A DNA stretch of 64,000 bases. It comes from Oscillatoria sp. FACHB-1406 (lineage in GTDB: Bacteria; Cyanobacteriota; Cyanobacteriia; Cyanobacteriales; Spirulinaceae). The position numbers and the translations under genes are program-made. The notes under the pieces were generated by a model. The model worked only from the letters and a program-made list of their open reading frames with translations. It was not told where the DNA came from and did not search any database. The DNA lies in NCBI RefSeq assembly GCF_014698145.1, contig NZ_JACJSM010000002.1, positions 1 to 64,000 of the forward strand. The letters run 5' to 3'. This document shows, in pieces, positions 54,661 through 63,747 of this stretch (positions within the stretch are counted from its first letter, which is position 1; each line of letters begins with the position of its first letter).

Positions 54661-54785
54661 CTGAATTGATAATTGATAATGGATAACGAAGGAATGGCAC
54701 TGACTTAAGGCTGAATTGATAATGGATAATTGACAATGGATAACGAAGGAATGGCGCTGACTTAAGGCTGCCCACCCTACGAAAT
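54661..54785. repeat. Tandem 57-nt repeat with miniature-element fragments
   Basis: Two copies of a 57-nt unit each combine heptamer-type AATTGATAAT words with AATGGCACTGA or AATGGCGCTGA followed by CTTAAGGCTG (54693 and 54750). The end CCCACCCTACGAAAT matches the interior of the element at 24113-24224. It lies between natG and natH, so the unit is inserted inside the operon. Confidence 0.8.
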
Positions 54786-54859
54786 ATCAATACTTTGGAC
54801 TAGATCGCTAATTTTAAGTCATCCCCATTGTCAATTGTCAATTATCCATTATCAATTAT

Positions 54860-56029
54860 TTACCTTTCTTGCAGTTGAACGAATTTATTTAAGGTATTCA
54901 TTGCGACAGAAATCAGTAAGTCGATGGTGAGATAAACCACCATGATAATGAGCATGACTTCGACGGGACGACCGGTTTGATTGTAGGTGGTATTGGACAC
55001 CGAGTAGAAATCAACATAACCGATCGCGATCGCGAGGCTGGAGTTTTTTGCGATGTTCATATATTGGCTGTTCAGCGGCGGAATCATGACTCGCAAGGCT
55101 TGGGGAAAAACGACTAAGCGTAGGGTTGACATTTGATGCAGCCCCAAAGCACGCGCGGCTTCCCATTGCCCTTTACTGACCGATTGAATGCCCGCGCGGA
55201 CGATTTCAGCGATATAAGCGCCGGTATAGACGACTAAACCCAACAATAACGCCGAATATTCGATACTGAGGCGCAAACCGCCTTCAACGGCTCCAGCGGC
55301 GTTTTTTTGAGGGAATTGCCAGCCTAAAGCGAAGATAAAAATGAGGAGAGATACAAGAGCGATCGCGATTAAACTGTAGAGTTGAGGTTGTCCCGATGCT
55401 CCTTTTTCCACCATTAATTTAGTACGCTGCCTGAAGAGAAAGAAGGCAGCGATCGCGAGAATGATTAAAACGCCTAGCCACAGCCAGAAGTTACCATTTA
55501 TCGCAGGCCAAGGAACAAATGTACCTTGTTTGCTGGCAAAGATAGAGCCGAGAAATGAAAGCGGACTATCGCGATCGGGAAATTGCGAGAAAACGGCGAA
55601 ATACCAAAACAATAATTGCAGCAACAAAGGCGTATTGCGAATAATTTCAACATAGACCTGACTGACTTTTCGCAATAACCAGTTTCCCGAAAAACTAATC
55701 GTCCCCGCCAGAATTCCCAGCAGCGTTGCCAGAATAATCCCCGGAATGATAATGCGAATCGAATTGAGCAGCCCGATTAACAAAACGCGACTGTAAGGGT
55801 CTTGACTGGGATTGTAGGGAATCAAGCTTTCTTGAATAAAGAAAGAAGCTTGGGTTTGCAGAAAATCAAAACCAAACTTAATGCCCTTATTGCGCATATT
55901 AACGATGACGTTATTCCACAACAAGGTAATTAAGCCAATCGCGGCAACAACCGCTAAAACTTGCAACGCAATCTTCCAAAAGCGCTCGTCGCGCCACAAA
56001 GGAATTTTAGGTTCTGAGTTGGCTGTCAT
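54860..56029 (-). CDS. natG: Amino-acid ABC transporter permease, NatG/AapQ type
   Basis: The 389-residue permease begins with a long first loop and has about eight segments. The EAA loop is GQWEAARALGLHQMSTLRLV, followed by FPQALRVMIPPLNSQYMN. The family order natG-natH-ATPase is conserved. The substrate-binding gene (natF) that often comes first is not in this window; purD is divergent upstream. It forms a heteromeric channel with NatH. Confidence 0.9.
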   Translation of the reverse strand: MTANSEPKIPLWRDERFWKIALQVLAVVAAIGLITLLWNNVIVNMRNKGIKFGFDFLQTQASFFIQESLIPYNPSQDPYSRVLLIGLLNSIRIIIPGIILATLLGILAGTISFSGNWLLRKVSQVYVEIIRNTPLLLQLLFWYFAVFSQFPDRDSPLSFLGSIFASKQGTFVPWPAINGNFWLWLGVLIILAIAAFFLFRQRTKLMVEKGASGQPQLYSLIAIALVSLLIFIFALGWQFPQKNAAGAVEGGLRLSIEYSALLLGLVVYTGAYIAEIVRAGIQSVSKGQWEAARALGLHQMSTLRLVVFPQALRVMIPPLNSQYMNIAKNSSLAIAIGYVDFYSVSNTTYNQTGRPVEVMLIIMVVYLTIDLLISVAMNTLNKFVQLQER

Positions 56030-56296
56030 TCCTCTATCTAAACTCCCAATATTTCGATTTTCTCTTGTCCTGCAACTGTTCGGGATTTTACCAGAGTTTT
56101 ACGATTGTCCCATCGCTTTTCATTAATCTTATCGGCATCGCGCCCGCTCCCTGCGAACGATTAAGGCTCGTAAATTCGCCCCAATGCTAAAACTCGTGGG
56201 ATAATGGGCTGCATTTGTTTGAGACAATCCGCGATCGAATCGGTGCGGCTATTGACTCATCTCGATTATTCTGGTGTTGTGGAGTGGAAAAATTGC

Positions 56297-57556
56297 ATGA
56301 AAGTTCTAGTCATTGGTAATGGAGGACGAGAACACGCGATCGCTTGGAAGTTGCTCCAATCGCCAAAAGTTAAACGAGTCCTCTGTATTCCCGGTAATGG
56401 AGGTACTGCTTCGCTCGAAGGCTGTCAAACGATTCCGATGCGCACGGACGACTTTGAGAGTATCGCGCGCCTCGTACTCGTGCAAGGAATCGCTCTCGTG
56501 GTCATCGGTCCGGAATTGCCGCTAGCCAAAGGTCTGGTCGATTATCTCAGAAACCAAAATATCAAAGTCTTTGGGCCGACTAAAGCCGGAGCGCAATTAG
56601 AAGCGAGCAAAGCTTGGGCAAAAGAATTGATGGCGGAAGCCGGAATTGTCACTGCACGATCTGCTCTCTTTGTCAACCCAGACGCAGCGCGAGATTATAT
56701 CAAACAACAGGGCGCGCCAATTGTGGTGAAAGCGGACGGTTTGGCGGCGGGGAAAGGGGTAACGGTGGCGATGACGGAGCAAGAAGCGCTCGAGGCGATC
56801 GCATCCCTTTGGGCAGCCGGACACCGCGAACTACTCGTTGAGGAATACTTAACCGGGCAAGAAGTCTCCGTTCTCGCCGTTACCGATGGGATTAGCGTGC
56901 GTCCGCTACTTCCGGCCCAAGATCACAAACAAATTGGCGAAGGCGATACCGGGCCGAATACCGGCGGGATGGGAGCTTATGCGCCGACTCCTTTAGTGAG
57001 TGCAGAACTGCTGCAAACTATAGAACGAGAAATCCTTCAGCCGACTGTCGCCACCCTGCAAAAACGCGGCATCGACTATCGCGGCGTAATTTATGCCGGT
57101 TTGATGATTGCCCCGGACGGTACGGCAAAAGTGTTGGAATTCAACTGTCGCTTCGGAGATCCGGAAACGCAGGCGATTTTACCGCTACTGGAAACGCGCC
57201 TAGACGACTTGCTCTTTGCTTGCGTCGAACAGCGTTTGGCAGAATTTCCTCCCCTCGAGTGGCGTTCCGGTACGGCGGTGTGCGTAGTTGCCGCTTCGGA
57301 AGGCTATCCGGGAGACTACAAACGCGGCAATCCGATTTCGGGAGTTGAGGAAGCAGAAGCCTCGGGCGCGGTGGTGTTTCATGCGGGGACGAAAAAGCAA
57401 GGCGGCAAACTGATTGCCGATGGGGGACGAGTTCTCAATGTTACTGCTGTGGGCGAGACGTTTGAGAGCGCGATCGCGTCGGCTTATCAAGCCATGAACT
57501 GCATTGAATTTGACGGCATCTACTACCGCAAAGATATCGGCTATCGCATCCGTTAA
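56297..57556 (+). CDS. purD: Phosphoribosylamine-glycine ligase
   Basis: PurD joins phosphoribosylamine and glycine with ATP in step two of purine synthesis. The 419-residue protein begins MKVLVIGNGGREHAIAWKL and contains the ATP-grasp core (VVKADGLAAGKGVTVA, LVEEYLTGQEVSVLA, GPNTGGMGAYAPTP, EFNCRFGDPETQ). The start at 56297 is preferred to an in-frame ATG at 56204 because conserved sequence begins there and GGAG precedes it. Confidence 0.96.
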   Translation: MKVLVIGNGGREHAIAWKLLQSPKVKRVLCIPGNGGTASLEGCQTIPMRTDDFESIARLVLVQGIALVVIGPELPLAKGLVDYLRNQNIKVFGPTKAGAQLEASKAWAKELMAEAGIVTARSALFVNPDAARDYIKQQGAPIVVKADGLAAGKGVTVAMTEQEALEAIASLWAAGHRELLVEEYLTGQEVSVLAVTDGISVRPLLPAQDHKQIGEGDTGPNTGGMGAYAPTPLVSAELLQTIEREILQPTVATLQKRGIDYRGVIYAGLMIAPDGTAKVLEFNCRFGDPETQAILPLLETRLDDLLFACVEQRLAEFPPLEWRSGTAVCVVAASEGYPGDYKRGNPISGVEEAEASGAVVFHAGTKKQGGKLIADGGRVLNVTAVGETFESAIASAYQAMNCIEFDGIYYRKDIGYRIR

Positions 57557-57654
57557 ATCGCGATCGCAGCGGACATCTTTACCCCAAGAATTCGTAATTC
57601 GTAATGAATACGAAGCGCGCAATTACGAATTGGAGCGAAGCGACTTGACCTCGA

Positions 57655-58335
57655 TTAACGAGGGGTGGGAGTAGGAGTGGGAGTGGAAACGGGCGAGGGA
57701 AGCGAATTGGGCGCATTAACCGCAGGAGCAACAGGCGTTGGAGGCGGCGGATTGCCCGGTGTATTCGGGGGTAAGGGTACGCCGCCACGGGGCGAGGGAG
57801 CGGGTGTTGCTTGGACTGGGCTAGGAGATTCCACAGGAGTCGGTTCGGGAGGAGGCGGGGGAGGTGTCGTTCCGGGCGAAGTTGTAGAGCGCGGTTCAAA
57901 GCCGAGCAACACGGAAGCATTGCGGAAATATTTTGCCCAGCGCTGGGGATCGGGTTGTTTGCGCCAGTCATTCCGGGAGACATTGAGGATCAGAACGGGC
58001 ATTGCTGCGCCGTTATTTTGTCCGACGATCGTTACCGAGACATCGGTGACTAAAATATCGCTGTCGAAGCGGCGTTGCGTTGCCGCCCGCGCGATCGCTT
58101 CGGCCCGCCGCAGGAACGTTTCGTAGGATTCTTGCCCCTGGCGGTTTAGGGCGATCGCAGTGCGCGAAGAATAAGCAATCGCAGCGGGGGGAATAAGGCT
58201 AGTAGCCGCGAACCAGCCCCCTCCGGCTAAAGCGATCGCAGCACAACCGGACAGGGCGCGATTGCGTCCCCGACGACCGAAAGGAATGGAAAGAAGGCCT
58301 AAGAAGTCGAGTAAAGAGCGATTTAAGCCAGACAT
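57655..58335 (-). CDS. Proline-rich membrane-anchored hypothetical protein
   Basis: The 226-residue protein has one hydrophobic segment (ALSGCAAIALAGGGWFAATS, about 27-47), a soluble domain (about 55-145: SYETFLRRAEAIARAATQRR, DILVTDVSVTIVGQNNGA) and a Pro/Thr-rich tail from about 155 on with TPTPTPTPR at the end. No family recognised. The charged strand of the domain suggests extracytoplasmic location. Divergent from the caspase-like gene. Confidence 0.72.
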   Translation of the reverse strand: MSGLNRSLLDFLGLLSIPFGRRGRNRALSGCAAIALAGGGWFAATSLIPPAAIAYSSRTAIALNRQGQESYETFLRRAEAIARAATQRRFDSDILVTDVSVTIVGQNNGAAMPVLILNVSRNDWRKQPDPQRWAKYFRNASVLLGFEPRSTTSPGTTPPPPPPEPTPVESPSPVQATPAPSPRGGVPLPPNTPGNPPPPTPVAPAVNAPNSLPSPVSTPTPTPTPR

Positions 58336-58465
58336 AACCCTAAAAATTTAATTTTTCTCTTCTAAAAAAAATGATTGCACAAAACGCTTAAACTTAAAGT
58401 CTGAAGATATCGGCTCTCGATGTTATCATTTCCCCTAAAAGCGTAGCTCGTTCGGGCGTGGGTCT

Positions 58466-60343
58466 ATGGAGAACTTTTCTGTCATTTCAATCGGAATCAA
58501 TCGCTATCAACTCATTCAACCGCTGAACTTTGCGTGCGAAGACGCTCGGGCGATCGGACAATTTGTTGTGGAAGAAGGACAACTTCCCGCCGAGCGAGTC
58601 CTGCTGCTAGACGATACCTCTCCGGCCATCGAAGATCGCTCCACCCTGCCGACGAAAGAGCAAATTCTGCACTGGCTGCAAGTTGAAACCGCATCGCCGA
58701 ACGATCGCTTTATGCCTTGGCTGTGGTTCTTTTTTAGCGGCTACGGCGTGAGTTGGGAAGGTCAAGATTACCTCCTCCCCATCGATGCGAATCTTGCCGA
58801 TATCCCCAATACCGCCATTCCGATGCGTTGGGTGCTGGATATTTTGCAGCGCAAAGAAGCGCGCAACATTTTGCTCCTGCTCGATATTAACCGATCGCCG
58901 GGATTGATTGCAGCCAATAACGTGGGCGCGGAAACCTTGGAACTGGCGAAAGAGCGAGGCCTCAACGTTATTCTCAGTTCCCAACTCGAGCAGATGTCCC
59001 ACGAGTCCTCGGACTTGGAACATGGATTTTTTACGGCTTCTCTGCTGGAAGTGTTGCGCTATTACGGTAAAGATTTAACGCTGGACAAACTTGAAGAATA
59101 TCTGCGCGATCGCTTGCCGGAATTGTGCGAGCATCACTGGCGACCGCCGCAACGCCCCCTATTTCTCATTCCCTTCGCTGAAACGAGCAAGCAACCGTTA
59201 TTGCCCAGCCAAGAATTGGTTCCCTCCCTCGAGGAGTACGCTCTCCTCACTCCCGCCCTGGTTGAAGCTAACGGTCAGTATCAGAGCAATGGCAAGGCGA
59301 ACGACGCTCAGATCGCGACTTCGGCTCCTATTGTTCGCCCCAATGCTCCTTTGTTAGTGACGGAGGCAAGCAACAGCGCGCCGCCTTCGATTCCGCCAGT
59401 CCCCTCCGAAACGACTCCCACGAAAATCGATAAAACGCCGAACGATTCCTGGCAGAGTTATCAAAAGTGGTTTGCGTTGGGCGGTGGTTTATTTTTGTTA
59501 TTGGCGCTGGCGGGCGTATTTTTGCGCCCGGACTCTCAGGTGGCAGATTCAACGCGCTCTGAGGTAAATCCGCCGGTGGATAATCCCGTCGCGCAGGAGA
59601 AGCCGATCGCGCCGTCCGCAGAAAAGCCCGCTGTCGAACAGCCGATTTTGCCGCCGCCGGGAAGCGCGCCGCAAGCGGCAGTTAAACCCGCTCCCGCTGC
59701 TTCGCCGGTTCCGGTTCCGCCGACGGCACCCGTCCCGCCGGTACAAGGTGCAACGCAGCCAGGAGATTTAGCGGCGAGTGTTTATTTGAAGGAGATTCAA
59801 GCTTCTAAGTTCGGCCGCGCGATCGCGGACGCTCGGGGGATAGCCGCCGACTCGCCCGATTACGCGGAAGCCCAAAAGTCAATTCAGCGCTGGAGTTTGG
59901 CGGTTTTGGATATCGCGCGCGGACGAGCCAAACAAGGCGATTTTTCGGGCGCGATCGCAGCAGCAGCGATTGTCGCCCCCGATTACCCCGAAGCCTATCA
60001 ACTCGCCCAACAAAAAAGCGCCACTTGGAAGCTACAAGCTCAGCAGCAGGAACGCAACCAAGCAATTCTCGCCGCCGCCCAAAAGCGCATTCGCCCTAAT
60101 GTTGCTTCTTCTTACAATCAGGCGATTGAGACGCTGCGGGTTATTCCCGTCGGTCAGCCCGGTTACGCCCGCGCCAAGCAGTTGAAAGAGAGTTGGAGCA
60201 AGACGATTTATAAGATGGCGAGCGATCGCGCGGTGAAGGGTGATTTTAAGGCAGCGATCGAAACCGCTCAATTAGTTCCCGCCGATAGCGCCCAACGCGC
60301 CGCCGCCAACCAAGCGATCGCGCGCTGGAAGAAAGGTAACTGA
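58466..60343 (+). CDS. Orthocaspase-like protein without the His-Cys dyad
   Basis: Residues about 1-240 carry the caspase p20-like fold (FSVISIGINRYQ, NFACEDARAIGQF). The usual FSGHG is FFFSGYGVS (Tyr93 instead of the catalytic His) and the DACRS box is LLLLDINRSPG (Asn142 instead of Cys). Thus it cannot work as a Cys protease. A single TM (about 335-353) is followed by a long Pro/Ala-rich linker and a C-terminal helical repeat domain (about 430-625, AIAAAAIVAPDYPEAYQLAQ). Tyr/Ser-type inactive orthocaspases are known in cyanobacteria; a Tyr/Asn pair is another variant. Confidence 0.85.
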   Translation: MENFSVISIGINRYQLIQPLNFACEDARAIGQFVVEEGQLPAERVLLLDDTSPAIEDRSTLPTKEQILHWLQVETASPNDRFMPWLWFFFSGYGVSWEGQDYLLPIDANLADIPNTAIPMRWVLDILQRKEARNILLLLDINRSPGLIAANNVGAETLELAKERGLNVILSSQLEQMSHESSDLEHGFFTASLLEVLRYYGKDLTLDKLEEYLRDRLPELCEHHWRPPQRPLFLIPFAETSKQPLLPSQELVPSLEEYALLTPALVEANGQYQSNGKANDAQIATSAPIVRPNAPLLVTEASNSAPPSIPPVPSETTPTKIDKTPNDSWQSYQKWFALGGGLFLLLALAGVFLRPDSQVADSTRSEVNPPVDNPVAQEKPIAPSAEKPAVEQPILPPPGSAPQAAVKPAPAASPVPVPPTAPVPPVQGATQPGDLAASVYLKEIQASKFGRAIADARGIAADSPDYAEAQKSIQRWSLAVLDIARGRAKQGDFSGAIAAAAIVAPDYPEAYQLAQQKSATWKLQAQQQERNQAILAAAQKRIRPNVASSYNQAIETLRVIPVGQPGYARAKQLKESWSKTIYKMASDRAVKGDFKAAIETAQLVPADSAQRAAANQAIARWKKGN

Positions 60344-60380
60344 ATAATTGATAATTGATAATGGACAATTGATAACGTCT
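60344..60380. repeat. Heptamer repeat (AATTGAT)n
   Basis: Three or more copies of AATTGAT and a variant GGACAATTGAT lie between the orthocaspase-like gene and the Uma2 gene, the same family as at 6003-6036. Confidence 0.8.
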
Positions 60381-60421
60381 TGGGTAATTGATATTTAGTT
60401 TCTAAGGAGGGTTCGATCGCA

Positions 60422-61240
60422 ATGGTTGCCCAAATCCCTAAGCCTAAATCCGCCCCCATCATTTATCCCGAAAGCGACGGTTTGCCGATGGCAGACAACA
60501 CCTTGCAGTTCCGCTGGATAATGACCTTTTACTACAACCTCGAATGGTTGTTTGCGGACAATCCCGATATTTTTGTCGCCGGAAACCTGCTGTGGTATCC
60601 GGTTGAAGGAGAGGTAAAAATTCGCCAAGCGCCGGATGTTATGGTCGCTTTTGGCGCGGGGAAAGGCGATCGCGGTTCTTATCAACAGTGGAACGAAAAT
60701 AATATCGCCCCTCAAGTCGTTTTTGAGATTCTTTCTCCGGGAAATACGCAGACGGAGATGCACAAAAAACTGCTGTTTTACGCCCGCTACGGCGTAGAAG
60801 AATATTACATTTACGACCCTCAACGAAACGATCTCAGCGGTTTATTGCGTCCTCCTGCTTCGGAAGTCGAAGCGCTACCTCTCCAAGCGATCGAAGAGAT
60901 GCAAGGTTGGGTCAGTCCGCGTTTGAAGATACGCTTTGAGTTAGCGGACGATGAATTGCAGCTTTATCGTCCCGATGGCGAACGATTTTCGACTTATCTG
61001 GAAGTTCAGCGGCGACTCGAAGCTGAAAAGGAACGCGCCGAGCAAGCTGAGGGACGCGCTCAACAAGCTGAGGAACGCGCTCAACAAGCTGAGGAACGCG
61101 CTCAACAAGCCGAAGGACGCGCCGAGCAAGCCGAGGAACGCGCCCAACAAGCCGCCGCCCAGCTAGCCGAGGAACGGCGCAAAGCTGAGATGCTCGCAGA
61201 AAGGTTGCGCCAGATGGGAATTGACCTCGATCGGGCTTGA
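60422..61240 (+). CDS. Uma2 (DUF820) protein with a repetitive coiled-coil tail
   Basis: The 272-residue protein has the Uma2 nuclease-like core (about 20-190): APDVMVAFGAGKGDRG, QVVFEILSPGNTQTEMHKK (catalytic Glu and Lys) and YYIYDPQRND. The tail (about 200-255) is a repeated heptad of the type AEQAEGRAQQAEER. This is encoded by nearly perfect 21-bp DNA repeats from about 61036 to 61150. The tail should form a long parallel coiled coil. Copy number of the 21-bp unit may vary by slippage. Confidence 0.9.
   Translation: MVAQIPKPKSAPIIYPESDGLPMADNTLQFRWIMTFYYNLEWLFADNPDIFVAGNLLWYPVEGEVKIRQAPDVMVAFGAGKGDRGSYQQWNENNIAPQVVFEILSPGNTQTEMHKKLLFYARYGVEEYYIYDPQRNDLSGLLRPPASEVEALPLQAIEEMQGWVSPRLKIRFELADDELQLYRPDGERFSTYLEVQRRLEAEKERAEQAEGRAQQAEERAQQAEERAQQAEGRAEQAEERAQQAAAQLAEERRKAEMLAERLRQMGIDLDRA
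61036..61150 (+). repeat. 21-bp tandem repeats within the Uma2 coiled coil
   Basis: Five to six copies of a 21-bp unit (GAGGAACGCGCTCAACAAGC and variants) encode seven-residue units of the coiled coil. Since the unit is a multiple of three, gains or losses keep the frame. Confidence 0.85.
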
Positions 61241-61312
61241 TTATAGAGCGCCAGTTGGCAGACAAGCTCTTGACAAAAATCCCAAATTGTGCAGTGCTAG
61301 CTGCCGAACTTG

Positions 61313-61693
61313 TTAATTCTCCATCGTGGCATCATCGCTCTCATCATCGCCCTCTTCCGTAGGGCCGAGCAGCATTTCAAGTCGCTCTCGCGACCAATGT
61401 TCGGTCGGATAAGCGACTGCTTCGATCGAGCAAAGGCGTATTAACCAAGTCGTGCGTCGGTAGGGTATTGAGGGCGATTCCGGTTCTTCGTCCTCTGGAA
61501 CGGAAAGGGCTAGCAGTTCGACAAATTCGCGATCGAGATGAATCGGAACTCCCGAAAAACTATCGCTATTCGTTTCTAACCAAACATTACTGCCGTGTTG
61601 CAAGGCTTCTTCAAGACGGCGATAGAGAAGATTGGTCTGCCGAGCCGGTGCATTCTTCACCAGTCTTTCAAAAAGCTTAGGCCATTCCATCAT
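61313..61693 (-). CDS. Hypothetical protein
   Basis: The 126-residue acidic soluble protein has helical segments (EWPKLFERLVKNAPARQTNL, LLYRRLEEALQHG) and a tail rich in Asp/Glu (TEEGDDESDDATMEN). Sequence in the middle (HLDREFVELLALSVPED) does not recall a family to me. It is probably conserved among cyanobacteria given its regular composition. Single gene, 123 nt downstream of rnc on the same strand. Confidence 0.68.
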   Translation of the reverse strand: MMEWPKLFERLVKNAPARQTNLLYRRLEEALQHGSNVWLETNSDSFSGVPIHLDREFVELLALSVPEDEEPESPSIPYRRTTWLIRLCSIEAVAYPTEHWSRERLEMLLGPTEEGDDESDDATMEN

Positions 61694-61816
61694 TATGTTT
61701 TATAGAGGTTATTCGCACCTCTAGGCATTACTACTTTTTAAGAAGCGATCGCGCTTTATTTTTCCCAGAGCAAGCGCGAAAAGAGTGATTTTTCAGCCGG
61801 TAACTGCTGTTGTATT

Positions 61817-62530
61817 CTACACCGATCGCGCCTCGTTTTGCGATCGCTCCAGCCCCAATTGCCGTAAAGCGCACTCCGCCGCGCGTTTCTCCGCTTCCTG
61901 TTTGCGGCGATCGCACCCAACCCCATACAATTCCCCTTTCACCCGCACTTCTGCGGTGAATTCTTTAGCATGATCCGGCCCGGACTCATCGATAATCGAG
62001 TAAATTGGATTTTCTTTATACCGAGCCAGCGCCCATTGTTGAAAGCGATTTTTAGAATCGATTAAACTTCGCGCTTCCAACTCATTTTGGGGGAATACTA
62101 AAGTATCGGCTACCGATCGCAGTAAGGGTTCGACATAATCTTTAACTTGTTCGATTCCCACTTCTAAATAATACGCCCCAATTAATGCTTCAAAGGTATC
62201 GCTCAACAACGATGGATTATCCCGTCCGCCATCTTTTTCTGCCCCTCTTCCCAATCGCATCCGAGCGCCTAACTCAATTTTTCGAGCGACTGTTGCGAGG
62301 TGCTTTTCATCCACCAAAGACGAGCGCAGGCGCGTTAATTGCGCTTCGTTGACGTGCGGATATCGCTTGAACAAGAGTTCTCCCACAACGAATCCTAACA
62401 CCGCATCGCCGAGAAATTCTAAGCGTTCGTTGTCTCTGCCTTGCAGGGGGTTTTCGTTCGCATAGGAGCGGTGCGTTAAGGCTTGTTTTAGGAGTTCTTC
62501 GTTTTGAATAATCGGCAAGGTTCTTTTCAT
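61817..62530 (-). CDS. rnc: Ribonuclease III
   Basis: It cleaves double-stranded RNA in rRNA and mRNA processing. The 237-residue protein has THRSYANE, the signature NERLEFLGDAVLGFVVGELL, the metal-binding DTFEALIGAYYLE, and a double-stranded RNA-binding domain at about 160-230 (RYKENPIYSIIDESGPDHAKE, then RRKQEAEKRAAECALRQLG). Length is normal. Confidence 0.95.
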   Translation of the reverse strand: MKRTLPIIQNEELLKQALTHRSYANENPLQGRDNERLEFLGDAVLGFVVGELLFKRYPHVNEAQLTRLRSSLVDEKHLATVARKIELGARMRLGRGAEKDGGRDNPSLLSDTFEALIGAYYLEVGIEQVKDYVEPLLRSVADTLVFPQNELEARSLIDSKNRFQQWALARYKENPIYSIIDESGPDHAKEFTAEVRVKGELYGVGCDRRKQEAEKRAAECALRQLGLERSQNEARSV

Positions 62531-62594
62531 TTCCTTTGAGTTTGACGGTTTGCTAAAATCCTGTAGCAGACCGTCGTGTATATCGCTCTCATCT

Positions 62595-63395
62595 TTAGCC
62601 GCGAGTTAAAGCAAGTTCGAGATGTTTTTCGGTTTTAACTAGGGTAATTTTACCCTCTGCGGCTACCGCTTCGACAAAGCATTTGAAACATTTAAACTTT
62701 TTACCATCTTTGCTGGCAATCGAAGCAACACCTCGATAAAGGTTGTTCGTTTTTCTCATCATAGAGTCAACTCGTCCCAAACAACCCGACTTTTTTGATT
62801 GTAACACTTTTTCGACCGCTTGTTGCAAGCAATTAACGGCATCTAAATAGGAAAGTTGTGAGGGTTGGGAGGTCGGTTCGAGAAAGCTTTGTTCCAGTTC
62901 TTTTTGAGAGAGGGAGCATTCCAGTCTATCTAAATCGTTTAACTCATAAAAAAAGGTTGCGGCTTCTCGGAGTTTTTGAGTCGCTTTAGAATTGCCAATC
63001 GCGATAACTTGATTACCTTCAGCGCGCAATTCTTTAAGAAGCCGTGAAAAGTCCTCATCGCCAGAAACTAAAATAACTATCGATTTACTTGTTTTTTTCA
63101 AAACTTGTTTTCGGCAATCTTCAATAATTTTGCGATCGACCTCATTTTTCTTTTCGTCGGGAACGCTCGGGCATTCAAACCCAAGCTCGTAAAAACTTTT
63201 ATGATAATCTTTTGATTCCTTGCACCAATAGGCGTAAGCTTTGACAATTTCCAGTGTGCCTAACTGGCGAGCAATCGTGAGAATCTGCTGAATCAGTAGT
63301 GTTGGGTTGCTGTGTTTCGGGAAGCGTACATTCTGAGCATCCCAATAAAGAAAGACAGGATGTTCTTCCGAGCTAGATGGGGCGATCGCATTCAT
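62595..63395 (-). CDS. NYN-domain protein, probable RNase, with C-terminal OST-HTH-like domain
   Basis: About residues 10-165 are a NYN (PIN-like) nuclease domain: LYWDAQNVRF, NEVDRKIIEDCRK and VSGDEDFSRLL supply the acidic cluster. The C terminus (about 195-265: NLYRGVASIASKDGKKFKCF, KCFVEAVAAEGKITLV) looks like the OST-HTH/LOTUS RNA-binding module. Together they suggest an RNA-processing or decay enzyme. It is on the same strand and 64 nt upstream of rnc. Confidence 0.82.
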   Translation of the reverse strand: MNAIAPSSSEEHPVFLYWDAQNVRFPKHSNPTLLIQQILTIARQLGTLEIVKAYAYWCKESKDYHKSFYELGFECPSVPDEKKNEVDRKIIEDCRKQVLKKTSKSIVILVSGDEDFSRLLKELRAEGNQVIAIGNSKATQKLREAATFFYELNDLDRLECSLSQKELEQSFLEPTSQPSQLSYLDAVNCLQQAVEKVLQSKKSGCLGRVDSMMRKTNNLYRGVASIASKDGKKFKCFKCFVEAVAAEGKITLVKTEKHLELALTRG

Positions 63396-63747
63396 CTGCT
63401 ATTGTCCTCCTAGAGGTAGATTGAGAGAACAACATCTCTTCAAAACCGCAGTTACTCTAAACCCGTCCGATACGACGATAAATCGTTCGGATTAAGGCGC
63501 AATTACCAAGACTCTAAACCTTACCCTTACTCTACTTTCGGTGTCGCTTCGGCACCTTTGAAACTTCAAACTTCAAAAGTTGCGGAGCAATACAAGCTGT
63601 TGCCAGGATTAGGCTGATGTTATTCTATTATTGGCTAGTTTATACACTGTTATTTAATTTGTCAAGAGTTAAATTAGAACTAGCAGTAGGGCGCGCGATG
63701 CCTCAATTCCCGGTCTGCTATCCAGAATTTTTTAACGGTTATTTGCC
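63396..63747. other. Divergent intergenic region
   Basis: This 352-nt gap separates the NYN gene (minus) from the 4-Cys kinase (plus). It contains a small hairpin (GGTGTCGCTTCGGCACC near 63540-63556) and AT-rich sequence from 63610, a likely location for the kinase promoter. No gene seen. Confidence 0.45.

Noticed and set aside
57665-58126. 153-codon Gly/Val-rich frame on the plus strand
   Set aside because: It is antisense to the proline-rich tail of the minus-strand gene, and its Gly-rich composition is what antisense proline codons give.
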